Shown: in pieces, positions 1 to 5,426 of the stretch
How positions within the stretch are numbered: position 1 is the first letter of the stretch
How the letters are laid out: each line of letters begins with the position of its first letter
Source: Chitinophagales bacterium
Lineage (GTDB): Bacteria > Bacteroidota > Bacteroidia > Chitinophagales > JADIYW01
Direction: 5' to 3'
Length of the DNA stretch: 5,675 nucleotides
Assembly: GCA_020848315.1 (NCBI GenBank)
Contig: JADLAH010000346.1
Span: 1 to 5,675 of the forward strand
The notes under the pieces: generated by a model
Told to the model about the DNA's origin: nothing
Database searches by the model: none
Seen by the model: only the letters and a program-made list of their open reading frames with translations
Made by a program: the position numbers and the translations under genes

Positions 1-99
1 GCAATAGATTTGAGCGGAAATACGCCGGGCATGTATTTTGTCCGCATTTTACAACAAGATAAAGTGTCGCATACCGAAAAGGTGATTTTGCTTCACTAA
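1..99 (+). CDS. 3' end of a secreted protein with type IX secretion (Por) C-terminal sorting domain
   Basis: Frame 1 is open from the window edge and ends at TAA 97-99, giving 32 C-terminal residues. They include the pattern DLSGNTPGMYFVRI, then a charged turn (QQDKVSHTEK) and the terminal VILLH. This is the classic end of the type A T9SS sorting domain: a 'dLs.l..G.Yfv.i' strand followed by a K-V-hydrophobic last strand. In the family this domain directs export across the outer membrane and is then removed, leaving the protein on the surface or released. The functional part of the protein lies outside the window, so its activity cannot be stated. The -33 box of the next gene's promoter lies inside its last codons. 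I am confident of the domain, not of any function. Confidence 0.88.
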   Translation, partial: AIDLSGNTPGMYFVRILQQDKVSHTEKVILLH

Positions 100-119
100 T
101 TTTGAACTAATTATTTTTG
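87..119 (+). promoter_or_regulatory. Bacteroidota-type promoter for the nitroreductase operon
   Basis: TTTG at 87-90 is followed after 21 nt by TATTTTTG at 112-119, an exact match to the -7 consensus TAnnTTTG with a -33 TTTG at accepted spacing. Transcription would begin near 126, leaving a leader of roughly 10 nt before the ATG at 136. The -33 box overlaps the last codons of the upstream gene. No Shine-Dalgarno sequence is visible, which is normal for this phylum. Confidence 0.7.
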
Positions 120-135
120 AGAACGTTGTACAAAT

Positions 136-864
136 ATGACAAACGAAGCACAAACTTTTAACGATATCGTGAACGCCCGTCGTTCCATCAGAATATACGA
201 TGAAAAAGCGCCTTTCGATCCGGAAGCAGTGACCAGAAGTCTGGACAGAGCCTTGTTGGCGCCCAACTCAAGCAACCTGCAGTTGTGGGAGTTTTACCGC
301 GTGAAAACCAAAGCAAAGAAAGATGAACTCGCGCAGTACTGCCTCGGACAGAAAGCAGCCGTAACGGCGAATGAACTCATCGTTTTTGTTACCAGAAGAG
401 ACAAGTGGAAAGAGCACGCGAATTTTGTGCTGGCCGAAGCGATGAAAGATTTTCCCGACAAAATAGGGAAGAGGGAACAGCTGGTGATCGACTATTACAA
501 AAAAATTATTCCGGCACTTTACTTCTCGGATCCTGCTGATTTAACGGGTGGTGTAAAAAAGCTGGCGGCTGCTGTCACGGGCGCATTCCGGCCTGTGCCA
601 CGTCAGGTGACGGCCACTGATGTCCGCATCGTGGTGCACAAAAGTGCGGCGCTGGCGGCACAAACTTTCATGCTCAGTATGGCTGCGGAAGGCTATGATA
701 CCTGTCCGATGGAAGGATTTGACAGTGCGCGTGTGAAGAAGTTCCTGCAACTGCCGGCTGCCGCCGAAATCTGCATGATTGTATCTGTGGGCAAGGCCAA
801 ACCGGAAGGCGTGTACGGCAAACGCGTGCGCCTGCCGAAGGAACAGGTCGTATTTGAAATTTAA
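136..864 (+). CDS. Nitroreductase-family FMN-dependent oxidoreductase
   Basis: The 242-residue product has the nitroreductase fold signatures in order. An N-terminal RRSIRIY (15-21) supplies the arginines that contact FMN phosphate. APNSSNLQLWEFY (42-54) is the Ser/Asn/Gln flavin-contact segment. A C-terminal GYDTCPMEGFD (186-196) precedes a final 'VSVGKA..GVYGKR' strand-turn. Length is typical of the family. Such proteins are cytoplasmic, usually dimeric, and use NAD(P)H to reduce nitro-aromatics, quinones, flavins or enones; the physiological substrate cannot be read from sequence. The ATG at 136 is preferred because it sits about 10 nt after a predicted transcription start and leads straight into the conserved helix. 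It is the first gene of a likely two-gene operon, with the LysE-type exporter starting 15 nt after its stop. The insert between the two motif blocks (about 100-155) is rather basic and is less conserved in the family. Confidence 0.9.
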   Translation: MTNEAQTFNDIVNARRSIRIYDEKAPFDPEAVTRSLDRALLAPNSSNLQLWEFYRVKTKAKKDELAQYCLGQKAAVTANELIVFVTRRDKWKEHANFVLAEAMKDFPDKIGKREQLVIDYYKKIIPALYFSDPADLTGGVKKLAAAVTGAFRPVPRQVTATDVRIVVHKSAALAAQTFMLSMAAEGYDTCPMEGFDSARVKKFLQLPAAAEICMIVSVGKAKPEGVYGKRVRLPKEQVVFEI

Positions 865-879
865 TCGTATTTACTTATA

Positions 880-1485
880 GTGGACGCCATCATCAAAGGA
901 CTCATCAGCGGAACCACCGTCAGCCTGCTGATAGGGCCGATTTTTATCGCGTTGGTGGATATCACCATCACCAAAGGATGGCGCTCCGGACTGGCCTATG
1001 TGTTCGGGATTATCTTCATCGATACGCTGCTGATTTACGCCTTGTACGAACTGCTCGGCGATATCGATTTTATGGCTTATCAGAAAGAAATAGGACTGGT
1101 GGGCGGCATAGTGTTGGTCTTGTTCGGTATACTCACCTTCACTTCTTCCGCCAATATTCAGCATACCAATGTGGAGAATATCAAAACGTATTTCGCCGCG
1201 TTTCTCAAAGGTATTACGATTAATATTCTCAATCCGTTTGTGATAGTATGGTGGATGGGAATTTATACCACGGTGGCTACTTTCAACTATTCGCCGCCGG
1301 AAATTTTCGCGTATTATTTCTCGCTGCTGCTGATGGTGTTTCTGTTTGATTTGCTCAAAATCAGGTTTGCCTATTACATTAAAAACCGATTGAAAACGGG
1401 TTTCCTTACCAATCTGAAAAAGGTGGCGGGTGTATGTCTGTTTATCTTCGGAGTCGCAATGCTCGTGCGCATCACGCAGCTTTAA
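880..1485 (+). CDS. LysE/RhtB-family amino-acid (or small metabolite) exporter
   Basis: This is a 201-residue, very hydrophobic inner-membrane protein with five to six predicted membrane spans, at roughly 6-28, 36-58, 70-90, 108-130, 143-162 and 178-197. The first span carries the family's GP (19-20), followed by the 'KGWRSGLAYVFG...D' loop and helix (32-48). The fourth carries the conserved NP (118-119) within KGITINILNPFVIVWW. Length is near the usual 200-210. LysE proteins export amino acids or related small molecules by proton antiport; the substrate here is unknown. The start is GTG at 880: the preceding in-frame stop is the TAA at 862-864, no ATG lies between, and the first in-frame ATG downstream (codon 65) would remove two spans. 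It follows the nitroreductase by 15 nt with no promoter of its own. Its stop overlaps the stop of the convergent reductase. Confidence 0.88.
   Translation: MDAIIKGLISGTTVSLLIGPIFIALVDITITKGWRSGLAYVFGIIFIDTLLIYALYELLGDIDFMAYQKEIGLVGGIVLVLFGILTFTSSANIQHTNVENIKTYFAAFLKGITINILNPFVIVWWMGIYTTVATFNYSPPEIFAYYFSLLLMVFLFDLLKIRFAYYIKNRLKTGFLTNLKKVAGVCLFIFGVAMLVRITQL
1482..1485. other. Shared TTAA forming both stop codons of two convergent genes
   Basis: TAA at 1483-1485 ends the LysE-family gene on the + strand. TTA at 1482-1484 is the reverse complement of the TAA that ends the reductase on the - strand. The genes therefore overlap by four bases and no intergenic terminator can exist between them. Confidence 0.95.
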
Positions 1486-2369
1486 TCTTCTTCCGTCAGA
1501 ATGCTTTTGTAGCTAACGTAATCATCCACGGTGTTGAATCGGAAATCGGGATATTCCGACATGAATTTTCTGTTTTTCAGTCCGCCTTGCAAAGGTCTTG
1601 CCGCGGGCGCCCCGATTTTATCGGTAGTCAGCGGAATGAGTTCGTAAGTGGCATCCGGAAAATATTTCAGGATATTCAATGCCAGCTGCACCCTGTTCAT
1701 GTAGTCTGTGCCCGCGATATGATACACGCCGCTTTTCTGGTCATTCAGCAGCAAATACAGGCAACGCGCGATGTCGTAGGCATTGATGGGCGTAGCGTAT
1801 TGATCTATCGGCAGTCGCAGGGTGAGTTTCTGCTGATTGAAAATCTGATCGAGGATGCGGGATACGAAATTTTTGCCGCGTTCTTCATCGCCGTATACAT
1901 TAGTGATGCGCAGCACGAGATGGTCTTCGCTGGCCTGTAAAACCAATTGTTCCGCTTCCAGTTTGTGTTTGCCGTATATGGACAAAGGATTTACCGGCGC
2001 ATTTTCTTCGTAAGGGCCGGATTCGCCGTCAAAGATATAATCGGTGGAAATGAATACGAGTCGCGCGTTCATCTCTGCCGCGAGCGCAATCATGTTTTGG
2101 GTGGAAACCACTGTCTTTTCATAGCTTTCCGCTTCGTTCTGCTCGCAATAATCAACGTGGGTGAGTGCGCCGCAATGCACAATCACCTCCGGTTTGAAAG
2201 CCGCCACATCGTAGTTGTTTTCATTATCCGGCTGCAACGTGTCGTAGAAGACCGTATCCTGTGCTTCATAGGAGAAATAGGTACCAATGGCATTCCAGCC
2301 TTTTTCCTTGAAATGTCGCAGGCAGTTGGAACCCACTAATCCGGATGCTCCGGTGATGAATATACGCAT
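1482..2369 (-). CDS. RmlD-like short-chain dehydrogenase/reductase (extended SDR, NAD(P)-dependent)
   Basis: The 295-residue product begins with a Rossmann strand and the dinucleotide motif GASGLVG (7-13). It has VHCGALTHVDYCE (64-76, the usual 'N/hcAa.t.Vd.cE' of RmlD proteins), the active-site STDYIFDG (108-115) and the catalytic YGKHK with Tyr132 and Lys136. The C-terminal RPLQGGLKNRKF resembles the end of RmlD-superfamily proteins. RmlD reduces dTDP-4-dehydrorhamnose to dTDP-rhamnose, but none of rmlA, rmlB or rmlC is present here and the superfamily includes many sugar-nucleotide reductases, so no rml symbol is assigned. It starts 12 nt after the aminotransferase stop and is probably co-transcribed with it. 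The ATG lies directly before the Rossmann strand, so the start is secure. The stop shares bases with the LysE stop on the other strand. Confidence 0.85.
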   Translation of the reverse strand: MRIFITGASGLVGSNCLRHFKEKGWNAIGTYFSYEAQDTVFYDTLQPDNENNYDVAAFKPEVIVHCGALTHVDYCEQNEAESYEKTVVSTQNMIALAAEMNARLVFISTDYIFDGESGPYEENAPVNPLSIYGKHKLEAEQLVLQASEDHLVLRITNVYGDEERGKNFVSRILDQIFNQQKLTLRLPIDQYATPINAYDIARCLYLLLNDQKSGVYHIAGTDYMNRVQLALNILKYFPDATYELIPLTTDKIGAPAARPLQGGLKNRKFMSEYPDFRFNTVDDYVSYKSILTEED

Positions 2370-2381
2370 AGCTATTGTTGA

Positions 2382-3590
2382 TTATCCTTGCAGTTCACGA
2401 TATGTTTGTAGTCCTTGCGCCAGACATTCGATGGCCTTTTTGAGTTCGTCGCCGTTCAGGACGTAGGCGATGCGCACTTCATTTTTTCCCATGCCCTCGG
2501 TGGCGTAGAAGCCACTGGCCGGCGCCATCATCACGGTCGCGCCCTGATAGGTGAAATCGCTGAGCATCCACTGGCAGAAAGCATCTGTGTCGGCTACCGG
2601 CAATTGCACGATGCAATAAAACGCGCCGCCCGGTACATGGCATTTCACGCCTTCAATCTTGTTCAAACCTTCCACCAGGATATCGCGGCGTTTCTTGTAT
2701 TCGCTGTTGCCTTTCGCGAAATAATCCCATTCCACATCAAACATGGCGATGGTGCCCAGCTGCTCTACCGTCGGCGGACTCAGCCTTTGCTGCGCGAACT
2801 TGAGCACGGTTTGCAGTACTTCCTTGTTTTTGGTCGCCACCATACCGATGCGGGCGCCGCAGGCGCTGAATCGCTTGGAAATGGAGTCAATCAGAATGGC
2901 GTTCTGCGCGATTTCCGGAAAACTGAAAATGGAAGTATAGGCGGTATCGTTGTCGTAAATAAAATCGCGGTACACCTCATCGCTGAGCAGGAAGAGGTCG
3001 TGTTTCAGCACGATGTCTTTCAGGCGGTGCAGTTCCTCATCGCTGTAGGCGTAGCCGGTAGGATTGTTTGGATTGCAAATCAGGATGGCCTTGGTTTTTT
3101 CGTTGATGACCTTTTCAAACTCGTCGATGGACGGCAGCTTGAAGCCGTTTTCGAAGGTCGTCGGAATCGGGCGCACGTTGATATTGCCGCTTTTGGAAAA
3201 TCCGATATAATTTGCGTAAAGCGGTTCCGGAATGATGATTTCATCGCCAGAATCGAGGATGGAAAAGAGGGTGAACATCAGCGCCTCGGAGGCACCGGTA
3301 GTGATCAGGATATCTTCGGGCAGCAGACTGTCGAGCTGGTATCTGGACTGAAAGAAGTGCGCGTATTTTTTGCGCAATTCCTCGTAGCCGTCAGAAGGGC
3401 TGTATTCCAGCACCTTGCGGTCAATCCGGCGGATGGCTTCCCAGAATTGCGGAGGCGTCTCAATATCCGGCTGACCGATATTCAGATGGTAAATATGTAC
3501 ATTGTTTTTCTTAGCCCGCTCAGCGAAGGGAGCGAGTTTGCGAATCGGTGAAGCAGGCATCATTCTGCCTTTGTCGGATATTTTTGGCAT
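2382..3590 (-). CDS. PLP-dependent class I/II (fold type I) aminotransferase
   Basis: The 402-residue cytoplasmic enzyme, read from the ATG at 3590, has a complete aminotransferase set. HLNIGQPD (35-42) is the substrate-side loop. YSPSDGYEELR (63-73) follows. TTGASEAL (97-104) binds the PLP phosphate. NPNNPTG (173-179) carries the Asn to PLP O3', and SDEVY (203-207) has Asp204 to the pyridine nitrogen and Tyr207. SISKRFSACGARIG (236-249) contains the Schiff-base Lys239 and Arg247, and VRIAYV contains Arg373 for the substrate carboxylate. Family members transfer amino groups from aspartate, alanine or aromatic amino acids to 2-oxoglutarate; the substrate is not determinable here. The frame is open to 3779, but the extra 63 residues are Cys/Trp-rich and unlike the family, while MPKIS...MPASPIRKLAPFAE is a usual start, and a -7 box lies 10 nt upstream. 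It is the first gene of an operon with the reductase. Confidence 0.92.
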   Translation of the reverse strand: MPKISDKGRMMPASPIRKLAPFAERAKKNNVHIYHLNIGQPDIETPPQFWEAIRRIDRKVLEYSPSDGYEELRKKYAHFFQSRYQLDSLLPEDILITTGASEALMFTLFSILDSGDEIIIPEPLYANYIGFSKSGNINVRPIPTTFENGFKLPSIDEFEKVINEKTKAILICNPNNPTGYAYSDEELHRLKDIVLKHDLFLLSDEVYRDFIYDNDTAYTSIFSFPEIAQNAILIDSISKRFSACGARIGMVATKNKEVLQTVLKFAQQRLSPPTVEQLGTIAMFDVEWDYFAKGNSEYKKRRDILVEGLNKIEGVKCHVPGGAFYCIVQLPVADTDAFCQWMLSDFTYQGATVMMAPASGFYATEGMGKNEVRIAYVLNGDELKKAIECLAQGLQTYRELQG

Positions 3591-3600
3591 ACGTAATTCA

Positions 3601-3608
3601 CAAAAATA
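3601..3608 (-). promoter_or_regulatory. -7 box of the aminotransferase-reductase operon
   Basis: Read on the - strand the bases are TATTTTTG, an exact TAnnTTTG match, ending 10 nt before the ATG. Transcription would start only a few bases upstream of the start codon, giving a near-leaderless message. No good TTTG -33 box is present at 17-23 nt; the nearest candidate is an ATG inside the inverted repeat at 3617-3637. The promoter may therefore be weak or activator-dependent. Confidence 0.5.
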
Positions 3609-3616
3609 AGAAATGC

Positions 3617-3637
3617 CGCGCAATTTTACATTGCGCG
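3617..3637. repeat. 8-bp perfect inverted repeat in the aminotransferase promoter
   Basis: CGCGCAAT (3617-3624) and ATTGCGCG (3630-3637) are exact reverse complements separated by TTTAC. The repeat lies 8 bp upstream of the -7 box, across the spacer and the expected -33 position, where a bound regulator would block or reposition RNA polymerase. An operator is therefore plausible. A hairpin in RNA read from further upstream is the alternative, since T-rich sequence follows it on the - strand. Confidence 0.55.
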
Positions 3638-3697
3638 CCGGATTAATAAAATGAATAGTTTGAAAGTGGTGTAAGGGAAGGAGAGCGCCTCGCCCGT

Positions 3698-3726
3698 AGC
3701 AGGTGTCTAGCGCAGCGTCACCTGCT
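3698..3726. repeat. 8-bp inverted repeat with 13-nt loop, possible repetitive extragenic palindrome
   Basis: AGCAGGTG (3698-3705) and CACCTGCT (3719-3726) are exact reverse complements around a GC-rich 13-nt loop that contains AGCGCAGCG. It sits upstream of the aminotransferase promoter and just left of the composition change near 3780. It could be a REP-like palindrome or the terminator-like end of an older insertion. No T-run follows it directly on either strand, so it does not look like an intrinsic terminator. Confidence 0.5.
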
Positions 3727-3931
3727 GTATTGCACCAGATAGAACATTGTCCCACTGCATCGGAAACGGAAGAAAACAAATTTTTAATGACGAGATTTAT
3801 TTTTAAATTATGTCATGCGAAATCAAATTGTCAATAGGTGATAGCACCTTGTTGAGTGCGGCGGTATTTTTTTTATTCTAATTTTATGGAATTTTACCTG
3901 TTTATGTATCTCTATAGTAAACAGTACGAAA

Positions 3932-4999
3932 ATGGCAGCAAGAGTCAGTTATGAATTAGATGTACATGAAGGTAAAGACGTCATTCTAATAAAATTTCCA
4001 TATGACAAGGAATTGGTGGAACGGGTAAAAAAGCTGGTGGGTGTAAAATGGAGCCAAAGTAAAAAAGCCTGGTACGTGCTGGATACTTCCCAATATCGGA
4101 AAAAATTTGGGATAGAAGAAAAAGTGATTGGGAAAGAAGCTATTACAAGAATTCATGAAATAAACAAATCAAACTTTCAAAACTATGTAGATTTGCTATA
4201 CTTAAAAGGATACAGTACCAATACAATAAGAACTTACACTGTAGAATTTTCTCAGTTATTGTATTTATTAAAAGAGAAAAACATCAATGAACTGACAACT
4301 GAACAGCTGAAAAGTTACCTGTTATATTGCCTTCAAACACTAAAATTAAGTGAAAATCAAGTACACAACAGAATAAATGCCATTAAATTTTATTTTGAAA
4401 AAGTATTAAAACGGCCCACCATCGTATTTGAAATTCCCAGACCTAAAAAACCTTTGCTTCTACCAAAAGTGATACACATTGAAGACGTGGCCAAGATGAT
4501 AAAGCAAACACAAAATATAAAACATAAGACTATGCTCATGTTGGTGTATGGAATGGGATTACGCGTTAGTGAGATTGTAAAGCTGGAGATTACTGACATT
4601 GACAGTAAAAATATGCAGGTACATATAAGAGGAGCAAAAGGGAAAAAAGACAGATATGCAAATTTACCTGAAACTGTATTGCCATTTCTAAGAAACTATT
4701 ACAAAGCATACAAGCCCAAAAAATATTTATTTGAAGGACAATATGGCGAACAATACAGCCGCAGAAGTGCGCAGCAAGTTTTTAAACAAAGTTTGGAAAG
4801 AGCGAATATTAATAAAAATATTGGCATCCATGGATTACGACATAGCTTTGCTACACACTTACTGGAACAGGGAACAGATATTAGCTACATACAAAAGCTA
4901 TTAGGACATAACAATATTAAAACGACACTGATATATGCACACGTTGGCAAAAAAGATGTGAAAGCAATTAAAAGTCCGATAGACCAAATAAAATGGTAA
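3932..4999 (+). CDS. Tyrosine recombinase/integrase with extra N-terminal domain
   Basis: The 355-residue DNA-breaking enzyme has three parts. Residues 1-60 form an added small domain with a 'W(S/T)Q..K.WY' core (VGVKWSQSKKAWYVL, 36-50), seen in many Bacteroidota integrases. Residues about 75-160 are the SAM-like core-binding domain (YLKGYSTNTIRTYT at 90-103). Residues about 175-345 are the catalytic domain. All active-site residues are visible: Arg211 (GLRVSE), Lys236 (GAKGKKDR), His300 and Arg303 (HGLRHSFATH), His326 (LGHNNIKTT) and the nucleophile Tyr335 (IYAHV). Members cut and rejoin DNA at short inverted-arm sites through a 3'-phosphotyrosine. XerC/XerD and phage or element integrases share this plan; the extra domain and AT-rich coding sequence favour an element integrase over chromosome-dimer resolution. 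The roughly 60 residues between the Lys and His-Arg motifs lack the additional helix of integron integrases. The gene stands alone, and its stop is 5 nt from a repeat cluster. Confidence 0.92.
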   Translation: MAARVSYELDVHEGKDVILIKFPYDKELVERVKKLVGVKWSQSKKAWYVLDTSQYRKKFGIEEKVIGKEAITRIHEINKSNFQNYVDLLYLKGYSTNTIRTYTVEFSQLLYLLKEKNINELTTEQLKSYLLYCLQTLKLSENQVHNRINAIKFYFEKVLKRPTIVFEIPRPKKPLLLPKVIHIEDVAKMIKQTQNIKHKTMLMLVYGMGLRVSEIVKLEITDIDSKNMQVHIRGAKGKKDRYANLPETVLPFLRNYYKAYKPKKYLFEGQYGEQYSRRSAQQVFKQSLERANINKNIGIHGLRHSFATHLLEQGTDISYIQKLLGHNNIKTTLIYAHVGKKDVKAIKSPIDQIKW

Positions 5000-5003
5000 A
5001 AAC

Positions 5004-5073
5004 ATGCGCAAAACGGGTACACATTACATAGAAATGTACTCAAAATGCGCATTGCGCAAAATGAGTACACATT
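5004..5073. repeat. Three-copy repeat cluster, candidate recombinase attachment/binding site
   Basis: The 17-nt unit TGCGCA-N4-GRGTACA occurs three times: 5005-5021 on +, 5035-5051 on -, and 5053-5069 on +. The N4 parts are AAAC, TTTT and AAAT on the respective strands. Copies 1 and 3 also agree beyond the unit (19 of 22 positions over 5004-5025 versus 5052-5073, both ending CACATT). Copies 1 and 2 face each other; extended arms GGGTACACATT (5015-5025) and AAATGTACTC (5032-5041) flank the 6-nt ACATAG, roughly the layout of a tyrosine-recombinase core site. Copies 2 and 3 are back to back with one base between them. The cluster starts 5 nt after the recombinase stop codon. The repeats are certain; the function is inferred. 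Confidence 0.75.
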
Positions 5074-5119
5074 TACTTCATTTTATTGAATATCAACGAT
5101 TTTTATTTTTTTAAAAATA

Positions 5120-5150
5120 TTTGTAATAATGCAACAATTGCGTATATTTG
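5120..5150 (+). promoter_or_regulatory. Consensus Bacteroidota promoter reading into a non-coding C-rich stretch
   Basis: TTTG at 5120-5123, a 19-nt spacer, then TATATTTG at 5143-5150 make a full match to the -33/-7 consensus. Transcription would start near 5157. No ORF of useful length follows before the tetR gene 270 bp later, which has its own promoter. The transcript is therefore either non-coding or a long leader. Confidence 0.6.
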
Positions 5151-5351
5151 AGAGTTATCAGCAACCCTAACAGACCGACCGTGCCAACATCAACTGACGG
5201 ACAAAAAAACAGAAAAAAAGCCAACGCTATTGCACCACATTTAATTTTGCCCAACCGCACCCAAGCCCACCCACCACCCTACATTCAGACTTAAAAAGAA
5301 ATCAATAAAAATCTTCTCAAAATGAATCAGCCTCTGTTTTTTTTGAAAATT
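5151..5351 (+). other. C-rich, G-poor non-coding stretch downstream of a promoter (possible small RNA or mobile intergenic element)
   Basis: From about 5160 to 5290 the + strand is dominated by A and C with few G, for example CCCAAGCCCACCCACCACCC (5259-5278), unlike the AT-rich DNA on both sides. All frames are interrupted and no start codon leads to a plausible protein. A weak CCGT/ACGG pairing exists around 5180-5201. I have the impression, from memory only, that closely similar stretches (TATATTTG then CCCTAACAGACCG then GCCAACGC) recur between genes in other Bacteroidota; this is unverified. From about 5290 to 5351 the sequence is plain AT-rich DNA with nothing recognisable. Confidence 0.4.
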
Positions 5352-5375
5352 TATTTTAATCAAATGATTAAAATA
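5352..5375. promoter_or_regulatory. 24-bp palindrome, candidate operator of the TetR-family gene
   Basis: TATTTTAATCA (5352-5362) and TGATTAAAATA (5365-5375) are perfect 11-bp inverted arms around AA. The right arm ends exactly where the -33 box of the tetR promoter begins (5376). TetR-family proteins usually repress their own genes by binding palindromes of this size at the promoter, so autoregulation is the natural reading. The stem is almost all A:T and is not a terminator. Confidence 0.62.
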
Positions 5376-5408
5376 TTTGGATAAATCAAAAAATAGTTCC
5401 TATATTTG
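5376..5408 (+). promoter_or_regulatory. Promoter of the TetR-family gene
   Basis: TTTG at 5376-5379, a 21-nt spacer and TATATTTG at 5401-5408 match the Bacteroidota -33/-7 consensus. The start of transcription would fall near 5415, about 12 nt before the ATG at 5427. The -33 box directly abuts the palindrome at 5352-5375. Confidence 0.65.
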
Positions 5409-5426
5409 ACCCCGAAACGAATTTTA

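Larger units (their letters stand above)
3591..3931. other. Divergent non-coding region between aminotransferase and recombinase genes
   Basis: This stretch separates two divergently oriented genes. Its left half (about 3600-3760) is GC-rich like the aminotransferase side and holds a -7 box and two inverted repeats, annotated separately. Its right half (about 3776-3931) is AT-rich with T-runs (for example the eight-T run near 3867) and matches the recombinase in composition. I see no convincing ORF, tRNA or exact TAnnTTTG box for the recombinase. A small perfect hairpin AGGTG-ATAG-CACCT (3836-3849) lies in the AT-rich half, with no clear role. Confidence 0.7.

Noticed and set aside
97..104. 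A second TAATTTTG -7 box before the nitroreductase gene.
   Set aside because: It matches TAnnTTTG but has no TTG at 17-23 nt upstream, whereas the box at 112-119 has a TTTG at 21 nt and a better distance to the start codon.
1482..2369. Assignment of the reductase as RmlD of dTDP-rhamnose synthesis.
   Set aside because: The motifs fit the superfamily only; no rmlABC genes or sugar-transfer genes are nearby, and it is paired with an aminotransferase instead.
2415..3551. Long open frame on the + strand opposite the aminotransferase (378 codons).
   Set aside because: It is the antisense shadow of a well-defined enzyme with a complete active site, and its own translation shows no family motif. 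The + strand frames opposite the reductase (1434-1940, 1947-2339) are rejected for the same reason.
3591..3779. Upstream extension of the aminotransferase reading frame to an ATG at 3779 (63 extra residues).
   Set aside because: The extra residues are Cys/Trp-rich and unlike any aminotransferase N-terminus, span two GC-rich palindromes and the predicted -7 box, and the ATG at 3590 gives the usual family start and length.
3836..3875. Intrinsic terminator: hairpin AGGTG-ATAG-CACCT followed by an eight-T run.
   Set aside because: The stem is only 5 bp and the T-run begins well over 10 nt beyond it, too far for intrinsic termination; no gene upstream on the + strand needs it.
3932..4999. Integron integrase (IntI) identity for the recombinase.
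   Set aside because: The segment between the catalytic Lys and the His-x-x-Arg motif is about 60 residues and lacks the extra helix typical of IntI; the protein also has an unrelated N-terminal domain.
5160..5290. Integron attC site, prompted by GCCCAAC (5249-5255), which fits RYYYAAC, beside a recombinase.
   Set aside because: No partner GTTRRRY lies at attC distance, no paired L/R boxes form the required folded structure, and a single 7-mer match is expected by chance.
5322..5384. Twenty-codon ORF starting at ATG 5322, just before the tetR promoter.
   Set aside because: It is very short, ends inside the promoter, overlaps the palindrome and has low-complexity AT-driven composition; no start signal supports it.
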